Below, in pieces: positions 53,487 through 61,597 of a stretch of 64,000 nt of DNA. The stretch is taken from positions 1,264,653 through 1,328,652 of the forward strand of contig CP092081.1 in the NCBI GenBank assembly GCA_022226935.1, read 5' to 3'. The position numbers were made by a program, and so were the translations under genes. Positions within the stretch are counted from its first letter, which is position 1, and each line of letters starts with the position of its first letter. Under the pieces are notes generated by a model. It saw only the letters and a program-made list of their open reading frames with translations, did not search any database and had not been told where the DNA came from. This DNA comes from Nitrospira sp. Its GTDB lineage: Bacteria; Nitrospirota; Nitrospiria; Nitrospirales; Nitrospiraceae.

Positions 53487-54881
53487 TTATTCAACCTCTC
53501 GCAGTCCCAACTCATCCAGTTTCGCATACAACGTTTGCCGATGGATGCCCAGGATGCGTGCCGCTTCAGACTTATTGCCGGCCCCACGTGTCAGAGCGCG
53601 GGTGATGAGAATCCGTTCGAGCGCGCGCGTCGCCTCTTCCAAGGGAAGTGTCAGCAGCTTCTGCAGATCTGAATCGCGCGACTCCGAGTCGGTCTCCCCG
53701 GTGAGTTCAGGCAGGTGCTCGCGTGTAATGAGCGGCCCTGGCGACAGCAAGACTGCCCTCTGGATCACATGTTCCAGTTCCCGGACGTTCCCCGGGTAAG
53801 GATACAGCATGAGCAGGCGGAGCGCGTCGTCGTCGAAGGACATGCCTTCTTTGCCGCCGGTTGCCTGGTATTGGTGCAAAAAATGATCGGCCAGCTCGGG
53901 AATGTCGCTTCGCCTGGCCCGAAGGGGAGGCGCCTCGATTTGCACCACGTCGAGTCGATAAAACAGGTCTTCTCGAAACCGTCCCTCCTCGACCAACTGG
54001 CGAAGGTTTCGATTGGTCGCGGCCACAATTCTGAAGTCCACATGCAAGGCGTGTGTTCCTCCGAGCCGTTCGAAGGTATGCTCCTGGAGGACCCGGAGAA
54101 GTTTTCCCTGCAATCCCACAGGCAACTCGCCGATTTCGTCAAGAAACACTGTTCCACCCGCAGCCTCCTCGAACCGGCCGGGCTTCAACTGCAGCGCGCC
54201 GGTGAAGGCGCCTTTCTCGTGACCAAACAGCTCGCTTTCGAGGAGACCCTCAGGAATCGCGGCACAATTGACCGTGATAAGGGGAAAAGACGCTCTGGCG
54301 CTGTGCTGATGGATGGCCCGGGCAATGAGTTCCTTGCCGGTGCCGGACTCGCCGGTGATCAAGACCGTGGCAGTGGAGGACGCCACTTTCCCGATCATTT
54401 TGAAGACCTCGCGCATCGTCGCGTGATGCCCGATCAACCCGTTGTGGTCCGGTTCCCTCGCAGGCTGCGAAGCGCGTAAACGATCGAGCTCACGGCTGAG
54501 GCGATACACTTCCGCCGCCCGCGTCACCATGTGTAGCAGTTGATCCATATCGAAGGGCTTCGTGATGTAATCATAGGCGCCGGTTTTCATCGCCGTAATG
54601 GTTTGGTCGCTGCCTCCAAACGATGTGAGGATGACGACGGGAATGGCATGTGTCGAGGGATCGGCTTTGATGGCTGCCAGGGTCGAAAGCCCGTCACGGA
54701 GCGGCATGTTGAGGTCGAGCAGGATGACATCGGGTTGTTGGCTTGCAAGCACAGCCAAGGCCTCATTGCCGTCCGCGGCCTCGAGCACCCGGTACCCATT
54801 GGTGCTGAACAATTGCGCTAAGCTCTGGCGCAGATGCCGAGCATCGTCGACCACGAGCACGGTGGCCGGCGGACTCAACAT
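53487..54881 (-). CDS. Sigma-54-dependent response regulator (NtrC/AtoC type)
   Basis: The product is 464 residues. The REC domain (about 1-125) has VDDA (Asp12-Asp13), Asp56 in LLDLNMP and Lys in ITKPFD. The AAA+ domain has Walker A GESGTGKEL (Lys about 183), the sigma-54 contact loop GAFTGA in GHEKGAFTGALQL, Walker B GTVFLDEIGELP, and LYPYPGNVRELEHVIQRA. The C-terminal Fis-type HTH is NKSEAARILGIHRQTLYAKL. All motifs needed to drive sigma-54 promoters are intact. It overlaps the sensor kinase gene by seven bases, so they form one two-component system. Targets are not visible within the window. Confidence 0.95.
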   Translation of the reverse strand: MLSPPATVLVVDDARHLRQSLAQLFSTNGYRVLEAADGNEALAVLASQQPDVILLDLNMPLRDGLSTLAAIKADPSTHAIPVVILTSFGGSDQTITAMKTGAYDYITKPFDMDQLLHMVTRAAEVYRLSRELDRLRASQPAREPDHNGLIGHHATMREVFKMIGKVASSTATVLITGESGTGKELIARAIHQHSARASFPLITVNCAAIPEGLLESELFGHEKGAFTGALQLKPGRFEEAAGGTVFLDEIGELPVGLQGKLLRVLQEHTFERLGGTHALHVDFRIVAATNRNLRQLVEEGRFREDLFYRLDVVQIEAPPLRARRSDIPELADHFLHQYQATGGKEGMSFDDDALRLLMLYPYPGNVRELEHVIQRAVLLSPGPLITREHLPELTGETDSESRDSDLQKLLTLPLEEATRALERILITRALTRGAGNKSEAARILGIHRQTLYAKLDELGLREVE

Positions 54882-56389
54882 GGAAACCGCAGCTCAAAAC
54901 GAGCCCCTCGATCAGGACGCCGGCAATAATCCAGCGTCCCGCCCAACGCGCGAGCCATTTCTGCGGAGAGGAAGAGGCCAAGGCCTGTCCCCTCACGCCG
55001 TGTGGTACAGAATGGTTCGAACATGTGTTCCACTCTTTCGTCAGGAACTCCGGGCCCATTGTCGGAGACCGCAATAAGCATCTCGTCGGGCGGAATGCGT
55101 TCCACCAGCGCGTCAAGAGCATTGGCAATGAGGTTGTCCACAATCTGGCCCACCCGATCTCGATCCATCTGTATTGGTTCGGACGCGGAATCGGCACGGT
55201 GGAACTCCAGGATCGTTCCCTGCAAAGTCGCCCGGGCTTCCCACAACACCAGCCGTTCTTTCACAAAATGCGAGGGGTCACTCTTGGAAGAGGAAGGATG
55301 AGAAGGCTTGGCGAGCGACAGCAGGCGCTCCACGAGGCGGTTCATTTTTTCGACCTCCTCCTCGATGACATCGAATGATGTCAGGACCTGGCCGGGACTG
55401 TCGAGACTGCGCCGAGTCAATTGGAGCTTTAATTTTACGGAGGCCAAAGGATTGCGGAGCTCGTGAGCCACGCCTGCTACGAGCCGTCCGAGCGCCGCCA
55501 ACCGATCGGTTTGGCGCAAACGGCGTTCAAGCTCAGCCTGATGAGCGTGGTTCTTTAGAAAGGCACTCGTCAGACGTGTGATCCCGGATCCGATGCGGTC
55601 AAGTTCCAGCATACCGGACGATGGAAGCGGCAGAGTGGGATCGATCTCCATCATCCGCAGCCCCGCTTCAAGTTCTGCGACGCCCCGGTCGATACGACGA
55701 GTCAGAAACCAGGCGCCCGTCGCCACCGTCACCGACACAATTAATAGGCCAAGCAATCCGAACAAGGAGAGGTATTGAGAGGAGCTATGCACGCCGTTCA
55801 AGCGCAGCATCACCCAGGCGGCTCCGACCGGCTGTTCCCGAGCGGGGAGCGATTGCGCGCGAAAGAGAATCAGGTCTGTTCCTGCCACCACCTGTTCCGC
55901 CCCGCGACCATTCACGGCGGTCGCGGTGGCCGCCACTCGCCGGATGGTGGAGGATTCGGCCATAGGAATATCTGTCTTGGGCCCGGATCCCGGATAGGTT
56001 GGATACGCATAGCCCAAGAGGCGATCGGCTTCCGCTGAATAGAACCCGCCTTCGACACCGGACATTCCGGCTAAGGTGGCTTCGGTGATGGATCGCAGAA
56101 TCTGTTCGTGTTCAAGTTTGAGCGGAGAACTTGTGTGACGATCGCCCAAAGACGACTCAAGAGAAAGATATCGAGCGGCCAGTTGCTCTGCGGCGTTGTC
56201 GAGCAGGCGTTCCGCCTCGGCGCCTTGCGACGATTCGCTTTGGCGTATGATCAGCCAGCCGAAGCTCGCCGCAAAGAGGAGGGTGGCCAGGGCCAGTATT
56301 CCCAGAACACCGAGGTGATGCTTGAGAGAAGAGTTGCGTCGATGGTCGGAAAACAGCGGGACAGATGGAAGGGAGAGTCTGCTGAGCAT
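54875..56389 (-). CDS. Membrane sensor histidine kinase
   Basis: The product is 504 residues. The N-terminus has a membrane helix (GVLGILALATLLFAASFGWL) and an extracytoplasmic sensor part of about 145 residues. A second helix is FGLLGLLIVSVTVATGAWFL, then a HAMP-like linker. The phosphoacceptor is His309 in AGVAHELRNPLASVKLKL. The catalytic domain has an N box (VDNLIANALDALVE), the G1 region VSDNGPGVPDERVEHMFEPF and GTGLGLFLSAEM. The sensor domain has no recognised fold. It precedes and overlaps its NtrC-like partner. Signal identity is unknown, but NtrC-type pairs often sense nutrients or envelope stress. Confidence 0.94.
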   Translation of the reverse strand: MLSRLSLPSVPLFSDHRRNSSLKHHLGVLGILALATLLFAASFGWLIIRQSESSQGAEAERLLDNAAEQLAARYLSLESSLGDRHTSSPLKLEHEQILRSITEATLAGMSGVEGGFYSAEADRLLGYAYPTYPGSGPKTDIPMAESSTIRRVAATATAVNGRGAEQVVAGTDLILFRAQSLPAREQPVGAAWVMLRLNGVHSSSQYLSLFGLLGLLIVSVTVATGAWFLTRRIDRGVAELEAGLRMMEIDPTLPLPSSGMLELDRIGSGITRLTSAFLKNHAHQAELERRLRQTDRLAALGRLVAGVAHELRNPLASVKLKLQLTRRSLDSPGQVLTSFDVIEEEVEKMNRLVERLLSLAKPSHPSSSKSDPSHFVKERLVLWEARATLQGTILEFHRADSASEPIQMDRDRVGQIVDNLIANALDALVERIPPDEMLIAVSDNGPGVPDERVEHMFEPFCTTRREGTGLGLFLSAEMARALGGTLDYCRRPDRGARFELRFPC

Positions 56390-56477
56390 TAGCCACCCGG
56401 TCTTACAGAAATGCTACTCTTTCTCTGTCTGTCGCAGCAAGAAACCCTTCACGGGCTTGCCATTCAGCAGACTCGTA

Positions 56478-56837
56478 CTACCAGTCCGCTCCAAAATGAT
56501 CCTGGAAGATCGTCCAGGCCGCAAACCCGAGCAAGACGAACCCGGCCAGATGTTTTGGTTTGAGCCCTTCTCCCAGGTACATCTCAGCAAAGAGGATGAA
56601 CACGGATAAAGTGATGACCTCCTGCACGGTCTTCAATTCGTAGGCAGAGAAAGCCTGGTATCCGATGCGATTCGCAGGAACTTGAAGACAGTACTCAAAC
56701 AATGCGAGGCCCCAGCTGATGATGACGGCCAGCCACAGGGGCAGGTTGGTGAATCGGAGATGGCCGTACCATGCGATGGTCATGAATACATTTGATCAGA
56801 TGAGCAAGCCGACGGTGACGAGAAATAGTGATGACAT
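56478..56837 (-). pseudogene. DUF486 family small membrane protein interrupted by an in-frame TGA
   Basis: A complete DUF486-like gene would run from ATG 56837, which has an ACGGAG ribosome-binding site six bases upstream, to the stop at 56478 (119 codons). An in-frame TGA at 56798-56796 interrupts it after 13 residues, MSSLFLVTVGLLI. Reading continues in the same frame as SNVFMTIAWYGHLRF, the conserved DUF486 region. The frame downstream is open for 101 residues from ATG 56783, with three further membrane segments, so translation could reinitiate. Family members are about 110-120 residues long. Options are a nonsense mutation, a sequencing error, or stop codon readthrough. Transport function is predicted but unproved. 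Confidence 0.75.
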
Positions 56838-56880
56838 GGAGAGCTCCGTGGAGTACTGAAATGATGGCGCGATGCGGGGA

Positions 56881-58143
56881 TTAGGGCATTGGATATACGG
56901 CAGGAGACAGCCGCCCTTCCGGTTCAACCTCCGGTTCCCTGGTCTCAGGCATGGCCCAATAAAAGATCGTCAAGGCACAGGCTGCAATGCCGGCGAGCAT
57001 GAGAAAGCCTGCATTGTAGCCCCAGGCATTGACGACATATCCGGCGACCGCATTACTGAGGGCCGCGCCGATACTTTGTGCCGTAGCCACAGTCCCCAAG
57101 GTGAGATTGTAGCGTCCGGTGCCTTTTGTCAGATCCGCGACGACCGTGACCCACAGCACTCCGAAAATTCCTGCGCCGATTCCATCCAGCAGCTGTACGG
57201 CGATGATAAAAAATGGATCATCGCTCAGCGTATAGAGGCACCCGCGAATCGGGAGCACCCCGAAGCCGATCAGAAAAATCGGCTTACGTCCCCACGTGTC
57301 TGCCTGCGTGCCTGCCAAGGCGGCCACGGGGATCATGACCAGTTGCGCGGCGATAATGCAGGCCGACATATAGAGAGAGGCCCCCGTGGTCTTATCTTGC
57401 GAGAGTAACTGTCCTGCCAATGGCAGCATGGCGGCATTGGCGAAATGAAACAGGGTCACACTTATCGCGAAAATCAGTATCTCGCGATGCGCCAACAGGG
57501 CCTTTAACCCGGACGCGGTGCCGCGCCTTCCGGTGTGGTTCGGCATGGCGGCGCGCGCGACATCATGGTCGATGTCTTCTTCAGCGATGAAGAATATTGA
57601 CACAATACTTGCCCCTGCGATGGCGGCTACCAGATAAAAAATCCATTCTCGGCCGAGGAAGTAGCCGGCCAGTCCGGCAAGAGCGGCCGCGCCGACATTG
57701 CCCGCGTGGTTGAACGCCTCATTGCGGCCCATTCGGGCGGCGAATTGTTTGGGCCCGACGATACCCAGCGTGATAGCGGCCACAGCGGGTGGAAAAATGG
57801 CGGCGGCGATGCCATTGAGCGCTTGCGCCGTCATGATGAAGGCAAACGTCGGGAAGAGAGTAATGGCGGCGCAGCTGATGCCTACCAGGGCGGCAGCAAT
57901 GGCGATAAGCAGTCGTTTCTGTGTGAGGGCATCAATCAGCGCCCCGCAAGGAGTTTGCGCGACAACTGTGGCAATGCCCATTGCTGACATCGCGATGCCG
58001 ATGCTGGCGGGATCCCAATGCTGAGTGGCCAAGAGATAAATAGCCAGGTAGGGACCGACGCCGTCACGGACATCGGCAAGAAACACATTGAGATAGTCAA
58101 GCGCCCGCAACGTGCGGGCGCTTGGTGCGCGGCAGGTCGTCAT
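56881..58143 (-). CDS. Major facilitator superfamily transporter
   Basis: The product is 420 residues with about 12 hydrophobic segments. The N-terminus has LDYLNVFLADVRDGVGPYLA and VVAQTPCGALIDALTQKRLL, with the MFS loop motif G-x-x-x-D near residues 70-80. GRNEAFNHAGNVGAAALAGL and GREWIFYLVAAIAGA continue helices 4-6. A central loop of about 25 residues is rich in charged residues. The second half has GIGAGIFGVLWVTVVADLTK. The substrate cannot be predicted; the pattern resembles drug or sugar exporters. It starts two bases upstream of the end of the next gene on this strand, so the two may be coupled. Confidence 0.9.
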   Translation of the reverse strand: MTTCRAPSARTLRALDYLNVFLADVRDGVGPYLAIYLLATQHWDPASIGIAMSAMGIATVVAQTPCGALIDALTQKRLLIAIAAALVGISCAAITLFPTFAFIMTAQALNGIAAAIFPPAVAAITLGIVGPKQFAARMGRNEAFNHAGNVGAAALAGLAGYFLGREWIFYLVAAIAGASIVSIFFIAEEDIDHDVARAAMPNHTGRRGTASGLKALLAHREILIFAISVTLFHFANAAMLPLAGQLLSQDKTTGASLYMSACIIAAQLVMIPVAALAGTQADTWGRKPIFLIGFGVLPIRGCLYTLSDDPFFIIAVQLLDGIGAGIFGVLWVTVVADLTKGTGRYNLTLGTVATAQSIGAALSNAVAGYVVNAWGYNAGFLMLAGIAACALTIFYWAMPETREPEVEPEGRLSPAVYPMP

Positions 58144-58773
58144 TTATTCCCTCGTCCAGATTATCCGGTCTTCTGACGTCATGGTCTCGCCGTTCACGAC
58201 CGTGCCGAATGCGGTTCTCGCCCCGAATCCGGCGATGGTGATGGGGCCCTCGATGCGAGCCAGCGCGAGGACAATGAGCGCTCCCTGATGTGGCGCAAAG
58301 GTGATCTCTTCACCGCCGCTCAAGATGAGTCTATCGATGTCCCCATGTGGATTCACCACGAAGCGGGCAACGGTTCCACGGACGGTGAGGGCGGTGCCGG
58401 TCAGGCCGCGCAAGTGGGGCGGCAGCGGAGGAGTAATCGGCGGTTCATGGATCAGCGTCTGACCGGTGTTGCTGTTGGTGATCGAGAGCGCGTTCATCGC
58501 ACGCCCCTGTGAGGTGCGAGGCCCAATGAATCCGGTCGCCGTAATGGCGTCGCCGGTTTTCATGGTCGTCGCCAGCGCAAGGCCAAGATGCGGCGGGAAT
58601 CTGACCACGCTGCCGTCGGACAGGAGCAATCCGTCCACCTCGCCGTGAGGGCTGAAGAGATATTGCTGAACGGTTCCGGTGAGAGATGGCGCGCTTTGTG
58701 CCTGGCCCGGGGGTACGGAGATGATCGACAAGAGCATGCTCAGAACGCCGGTGATTGTGAGAGGTGCACGCAT
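58144..58773 (-). CDS. Secreted protein with two internal repeats
   Basis: The product is 209 residues from ATG 58773, which has GGAG nine bases upstream. A signal peptide covers about 25 residues and ends VPPGQAQSA. The mature protein has two homologous units: GTVQQYLFSPHGEVDGLLLS with DGSVVRFPPHLGLALATTMK, and GTVARFVVNPHGDIDRLILS with GGEEITFAPHQGALIVLA. Each contains a PHG-acidic and a FxPH element spaced alike, which suggests an ancient duplication of an OB-like or small beta-barrel unit. No known family was recognised. It lies between the MFS transporter and the ABC protein on the same strand. Its role is unknown. Confidence 0.78.
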   Translation of the reverse strand: MRAPLTITGVLSMLLSIISVPPGQAQSAPSLTGTVQQYLFSPHGEVDGLLLSDGSVVRFPPHLGLALATTMKTGDAITATGFIGPRTSQGRAMNALSITNSNTGQTLIHEPPITPPLPPHLRGLTGTALTVRGTVARFVVNPHGDIDRLILSGGEEITFAPHQGALIVLALARIEGPITIAGFGARTAFGTVVNGETMTSEDRIIWTRE

Positions 58774-58977
58774 GTGAGACTCCTTTCCACAAGACAACAG
58801 AACTACCTGTGCCGCCATGGAAAGGCATTGCCAACACTGTGCCACTCAGTCTGCGAAAGGTGTTTCCCTCTCCGCCACACAATATCAGCTACTTAGACGA
58901 ACGAGACTGGATCGAACAATCTTCGCCTGTCGGAATTGAAGACGGGCCCTGTCCGATTCCAGGACAACTTCCATGGG

Positions 58978-60669
58978 CTATTCAATGACGATCTGCCGAT
59001 CGACGTGTGTCGAGAAGGTCGGATCGTTCGACACGAAGATCACCGACCAGGACTCGTCTTTCGCGCAGAGCCGGCGAAGCACCAGTTCCCTGGTGGCGGG
59101 CAGCATATTGTGCAGGGTTCCGTCGAAGATTAAGATTTGCGGGCGGGTGACAATCGCGCGCGCCACGAGGAGGCGGAGAATCTGGCTCATCGAGAGGAGC
59201 GTCTCTCCACCGGAGACCGGAGTGTTCAGGCCCTGCGGCATCGCATCGATGTCGTGGTCCAACTGCACAAAACGCAGCGCCCATTGAAGATCCTGGTACT
59301 CGATCGCGGGTCGTCCCAGCGTGAGGTTGTCTTCCAGCGTCCCGTCGAGCAGCGTGGGATGCGAATCCAGGATCAGTCCGCGTACACGGCTGATGGAGTC
59401 GCGCTTCACTTCGGCCAGATTCATGTCGTTATACCGGACGAATCCGGCGGAGGGAGGGTGAAGACCGGCCAGAATTTTAGCTAGGGCGGTTTTGGTTCTA
59501 TTGGTGCCGCATAGGATGGCCACTTTCTCTCCCGGAGCCACTTCCAGAGATACGTTCCGAATAATCGGGAGACCATCCTGCCCGCTGTAGGAAACGTTCC
59601 GACAGGTCAGGTGAATTCCCGATTCCCCGAACTGTGTCGCGGGCACGTCTTCCTTCGCGCCGTCCTCTTCTGTCGGCAAAGAGAACACGGCGGCCATTTC
59701 CCGGCAAGACACGAACGTAAAAAACATCGCCACCATGCGCCGGGCCAGGGTGTCCATATTCAACAGCAGGTTACCGACCAGCACCTCGGCGGCGGCAAAT
59801 TGCCCGACCGTGAGTTGTCCATCGACGACCAAGAGCCCCGCCGTGATGAGCAGCCCGCTATGGCCGGCGACTTGCCACAGGGCCGCGGCTTTGTACTGCC
59901 GGCCGGTGAGCGTATCGGACCGCCGTTGCCGGATTCGGGCATAGATGCGAGTCAAGGTGTCGGTTCGTTCCAGCACGTAGGGACTATCTCCGGCCGCTCG
60001 CAGGTGAGGAAGATTGCGCGCGATATTTTGAATCCAGCCGAATATCTCATAGTGCAGCCGAGACATCTCTAGCGTGATAAAGAATCCTCCCCGTCCGAAG
60101 AGAGTGAGCAATCCCACAAAGCCGAGAATCAGCACCAAAATGTAGAGCACGAAGTAGGGATGAAACAGGATCAGCATGGTCATCCCGATGGCGCCCACCA
60201 CAGCGACGTTAAAGAGATCCGCCACCATCGCGACCAGGGCGCGCGTCAGCAAGTCGGCCTCCATGAACCGGTAGGCTTGCGGCGTGGCGAACGTGTCGTC
60301 TCGAAGACGGGGCAGGAGGCAAGTGAATGCGAGGGCGATGCGAGTGTAGAGCCGCTGTTGCAGGGTCTCTACGGCGCGCGCCTGCAGCACACGAAAGGCC
60401 GCGACGCCGGTCAAGGAGCTGGCGACGAACAGCGCCAGCGTAAAGATCATGCGGGGTTCCATGGCAAAGGAGAACGTGCTGACGAGCTCCTGGACGGCGA
60501 TGGGAACACAGAGGAGGAAAAACCCAATGGCCACCGCATACGAAGCGATGATGCCCAGGATCGATCGCTCCAGTTTCAACAGCATGCCCAGGTGGGCGAA
60601 AATGTCGCGAAGGACGTCGGTCAGCCGGTACTGGGGATAGGTCGGTGTGGTCGTGGGGGACTGGTTCAC
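58978..60669 (-). CDS. ABC exporter-like protein with a degenerate ATPase domain
   Basis: The product is 563 residues from GTG 60669, preceded by TAGGAG with five bases of spacing. The N-terminal 320 residues hold about six membrane helices (GIIASYAVAIGFFLLCVPI, MIFTLALFVASSLTGVAAF, VVGAIGMTMLILFHPYFVL), an ABC exporter domain. The ATPase is eroded: the Walker A is CGTNRTKTALAKIL (Lys393) without conserved Gly residues. The Q-loop Gln is gone (GLILDSHPTLL). The signature is VSGGETLL (485-489), and Walker B has ILIFDG with Gly517 in place of the catalytic Glu. The H-loop His is Asn548 (VSNDPTF). It is likely a non-hydrolysing ABC protein rather than an active pump. Confidence 0.82.
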   Translation of the reverse strand: MNQSPTTTPTYPQYRLTDVLRDIFAHLGMLLKLERSILGIIASYAVAIGFFLLCVPIAVQELVSTFSFAMEPRMIFTLALFVASSLTGVAAFRVLQARAVETLQQRLYTRIALAFTCLLPRLRDDTFATPQAYRFMEADLLTRALVAMVADLFNVAVVGAIGMTMLILFHPYFVLYILVLILGFVGLLTLFGRGGFFITLEMSRLHYEIFGWIQNIARNLPHLRAAGDSPYVLERTDTLTRIYARIRQRRSDTLTGRQYKAAALWQVAGHSGLLITAGLLVVDGQLTVGQFAAAEVLVGNLLLNMDTLARRMVAMFFTFVSCREMAAVFSLPTEEDGAKEDVPATQFGESGIHLTCRNVSYSGQDGLPIIRNVSLEVAPGEKVAILCGTNRTKTALAKILAGLHPPSAGFVRYNDMNLAEVKRDSISRVRGLILDSHPTLLDGTLEDNLTLGRPAIEYQDLQWALRFVQLDHDIDAMPQGLNTPVSGGETLLSMSQILRLLVARAIVTRPQILIFDGTLHNMLPATRELVLRRLCAKDESWSVIFVSNDPTFSTHVDRQIVIE

Positions 60670-60778
60670 AGCAACTCCTACCGCGTGGACGCTGGTAGGA
60701 GTTATCAGCCGGTGCGAAGATCGCGATCGGCAGTTCTCGGTGAACTCCATCACCTGAGAGATGCGTAAAGCTGGGCGA

Positions 60779-60808
60779 AGTCTAGACCGAGAGCCGGTCC
60801 CTCGTCAA
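60779..60808 (-). promoter_or_regulatory. Sigma-70 type promoter for the ABC-like gene
   Basis: TTGACG (60808-60803, five of six), an 18-base spacer and TAGACT (60784-60779, four of six) are found on the minus strand. Transcription would begin near 60772, about 100 bases before GTG 60669. Confidence 0.5.
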
Positions 60809-60844
60809 CACACAGCTCCTTGCATAGCCGAGGAGGCTGGCCGA

Positions 60845-61420
60845 TTACCGACCCTTGGCAGGGATGTCCGATTCAGCTGCGGCGATGATCGTGAAGCGCA
60901 TGGTGCCCATCAGGCTCATGTCGTTGATCTGTTCGCCGGCATGAATTTCCACCTTATACCGTCCCGGTTTCCAGCCGCTGTTCGTCGGGAATAACTTCAG
61001 ATAGCCGGTTTGATCTTCCAACGCGATGTACATCGCATCTTCAGCGACCACGACTTGTCCCTCTGCTCCGGCCACATCCTCCGGATAGCAGCGCCCAAAG
61101 ACCTGGAAGGATTGGTAGTGCTGGTGCAGTTCGAACACAATGAAGATCGGCCTGGCACCGGCGGAGAATCGGTCGGTGGGTCTGACGGGAACGATTTCAT
61201 GGGTCCGTTGGAAGCCCAATTCTTCATCGAACCCTTCGGCGAGCACGATGTGACGAAACATGCCTTCGGGTGGGGCGTCGAAATTGTACGGCTTGGCGCT
61301 CTCGGTACGATTTTGAAAGTCGGGGATCGGGACGTTGTGGGTGAGGGGAAGCTCTTCGGCCCACAGGAGGGAGCCGGAGAGAAGAACGATGGGACAGGCA
61401 AGCGCACACACTGATCTCAT
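60845..61420 (-). CDS. Secreted protein of unknown function
   Basis: The product is 191 residues from ATG 61420. A signal peptide of about 25 residues (VCALACPIVLLSGSLLWA) is followed by ELPLTHNVPIPDF. The mature part has SAKPYNFDAPPEGMFRHIVL, HEIVPVRPTDRFSAGARPIF, FVFELHQHYQSFQVFGRCYP-like residues (seen as HQHYQSFQVFGRCYP) and GRYKVEIHAGEQINDMSLM. No family was recognised; the pattern resembles small beta-rich periplasmic binding domains. A good promoter overlaps its 5' end and predicts transcription beginning close to the ATG itself. No ribosome-binding site precedes it. Function is unknown. Confidence 0.75.
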   Translation of the reverse strand: MRSVCALACPIVLLSGSLLWAEELPLTHNVPIPDFQNRTESAKPYNFDAPPEGMFRHIVLAEGFDEELGFQRTHEIVPVRPTDRFSAGARPIFIVFELHQHYQSFQVFGRCYPEDVAGAEGQVVVAEDAMYIALEDQTGYLKLFPTNSGWKPGRYKVEIHAGEQINDMSLMGTMRFTIIAAAESDIPAKGR

Positions 61421-61426
61421 CCTGTC

Positions 61427-61456
61427 TTGGTACACTCCGCCCGGCAGGCCTGTCAA
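61427..61456 (-). promoter_or_regulatory. Sigma-70 type promoter giving a possibly leaderless message
   Basis: On the minus strand a perfect TTGACA (61456-61451) is followed by 18 bases and TACCAA (61432-61427, four of six). The predicted transcription start, about six or seven bases beyond the -10 element, falls on or beside the A of the ATG at 61420. This would make the message for the secreted protein leaderless. Confidence 0.5.
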
Positions 61457-61542
61457 GGAAGGCCTGAGGCATCAGGATTCAGGTCGGTGCGTTCGGCCGA
61501 AAGGCCGCGTGGATGTTGAAGGATGGATTCGTCGGGAAGAGG

Positions 61543-61572
61543 TTGCGGGTGAAAATTGCTTCCTGTTAGACT
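61543..61572 (+). promoter_or_regulatory. Possible promoter for the methyltransferase-like gene
   Basis: TTGCGG (61543-61548), 18 bases and TAGACT (61567-61572) lie on the plus strand. The -35 is weak. Transcription near 61580 would leave an 18-base leader holding the AGGGGGA site before ATG 61598. Confidence 0.35.
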
Positions 61573-61597
61573 TTCGCTCTTTCTACAGGGGGACCGA

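Noticed and set aside
56796..56798. TGA read as selenocysteine in the DUF486 gene
   Set aside because: No SECIS-like hairpin was recognised immediately downstream and no selenocysteine genes were seen in the window; mutation or sequence error is simpler.
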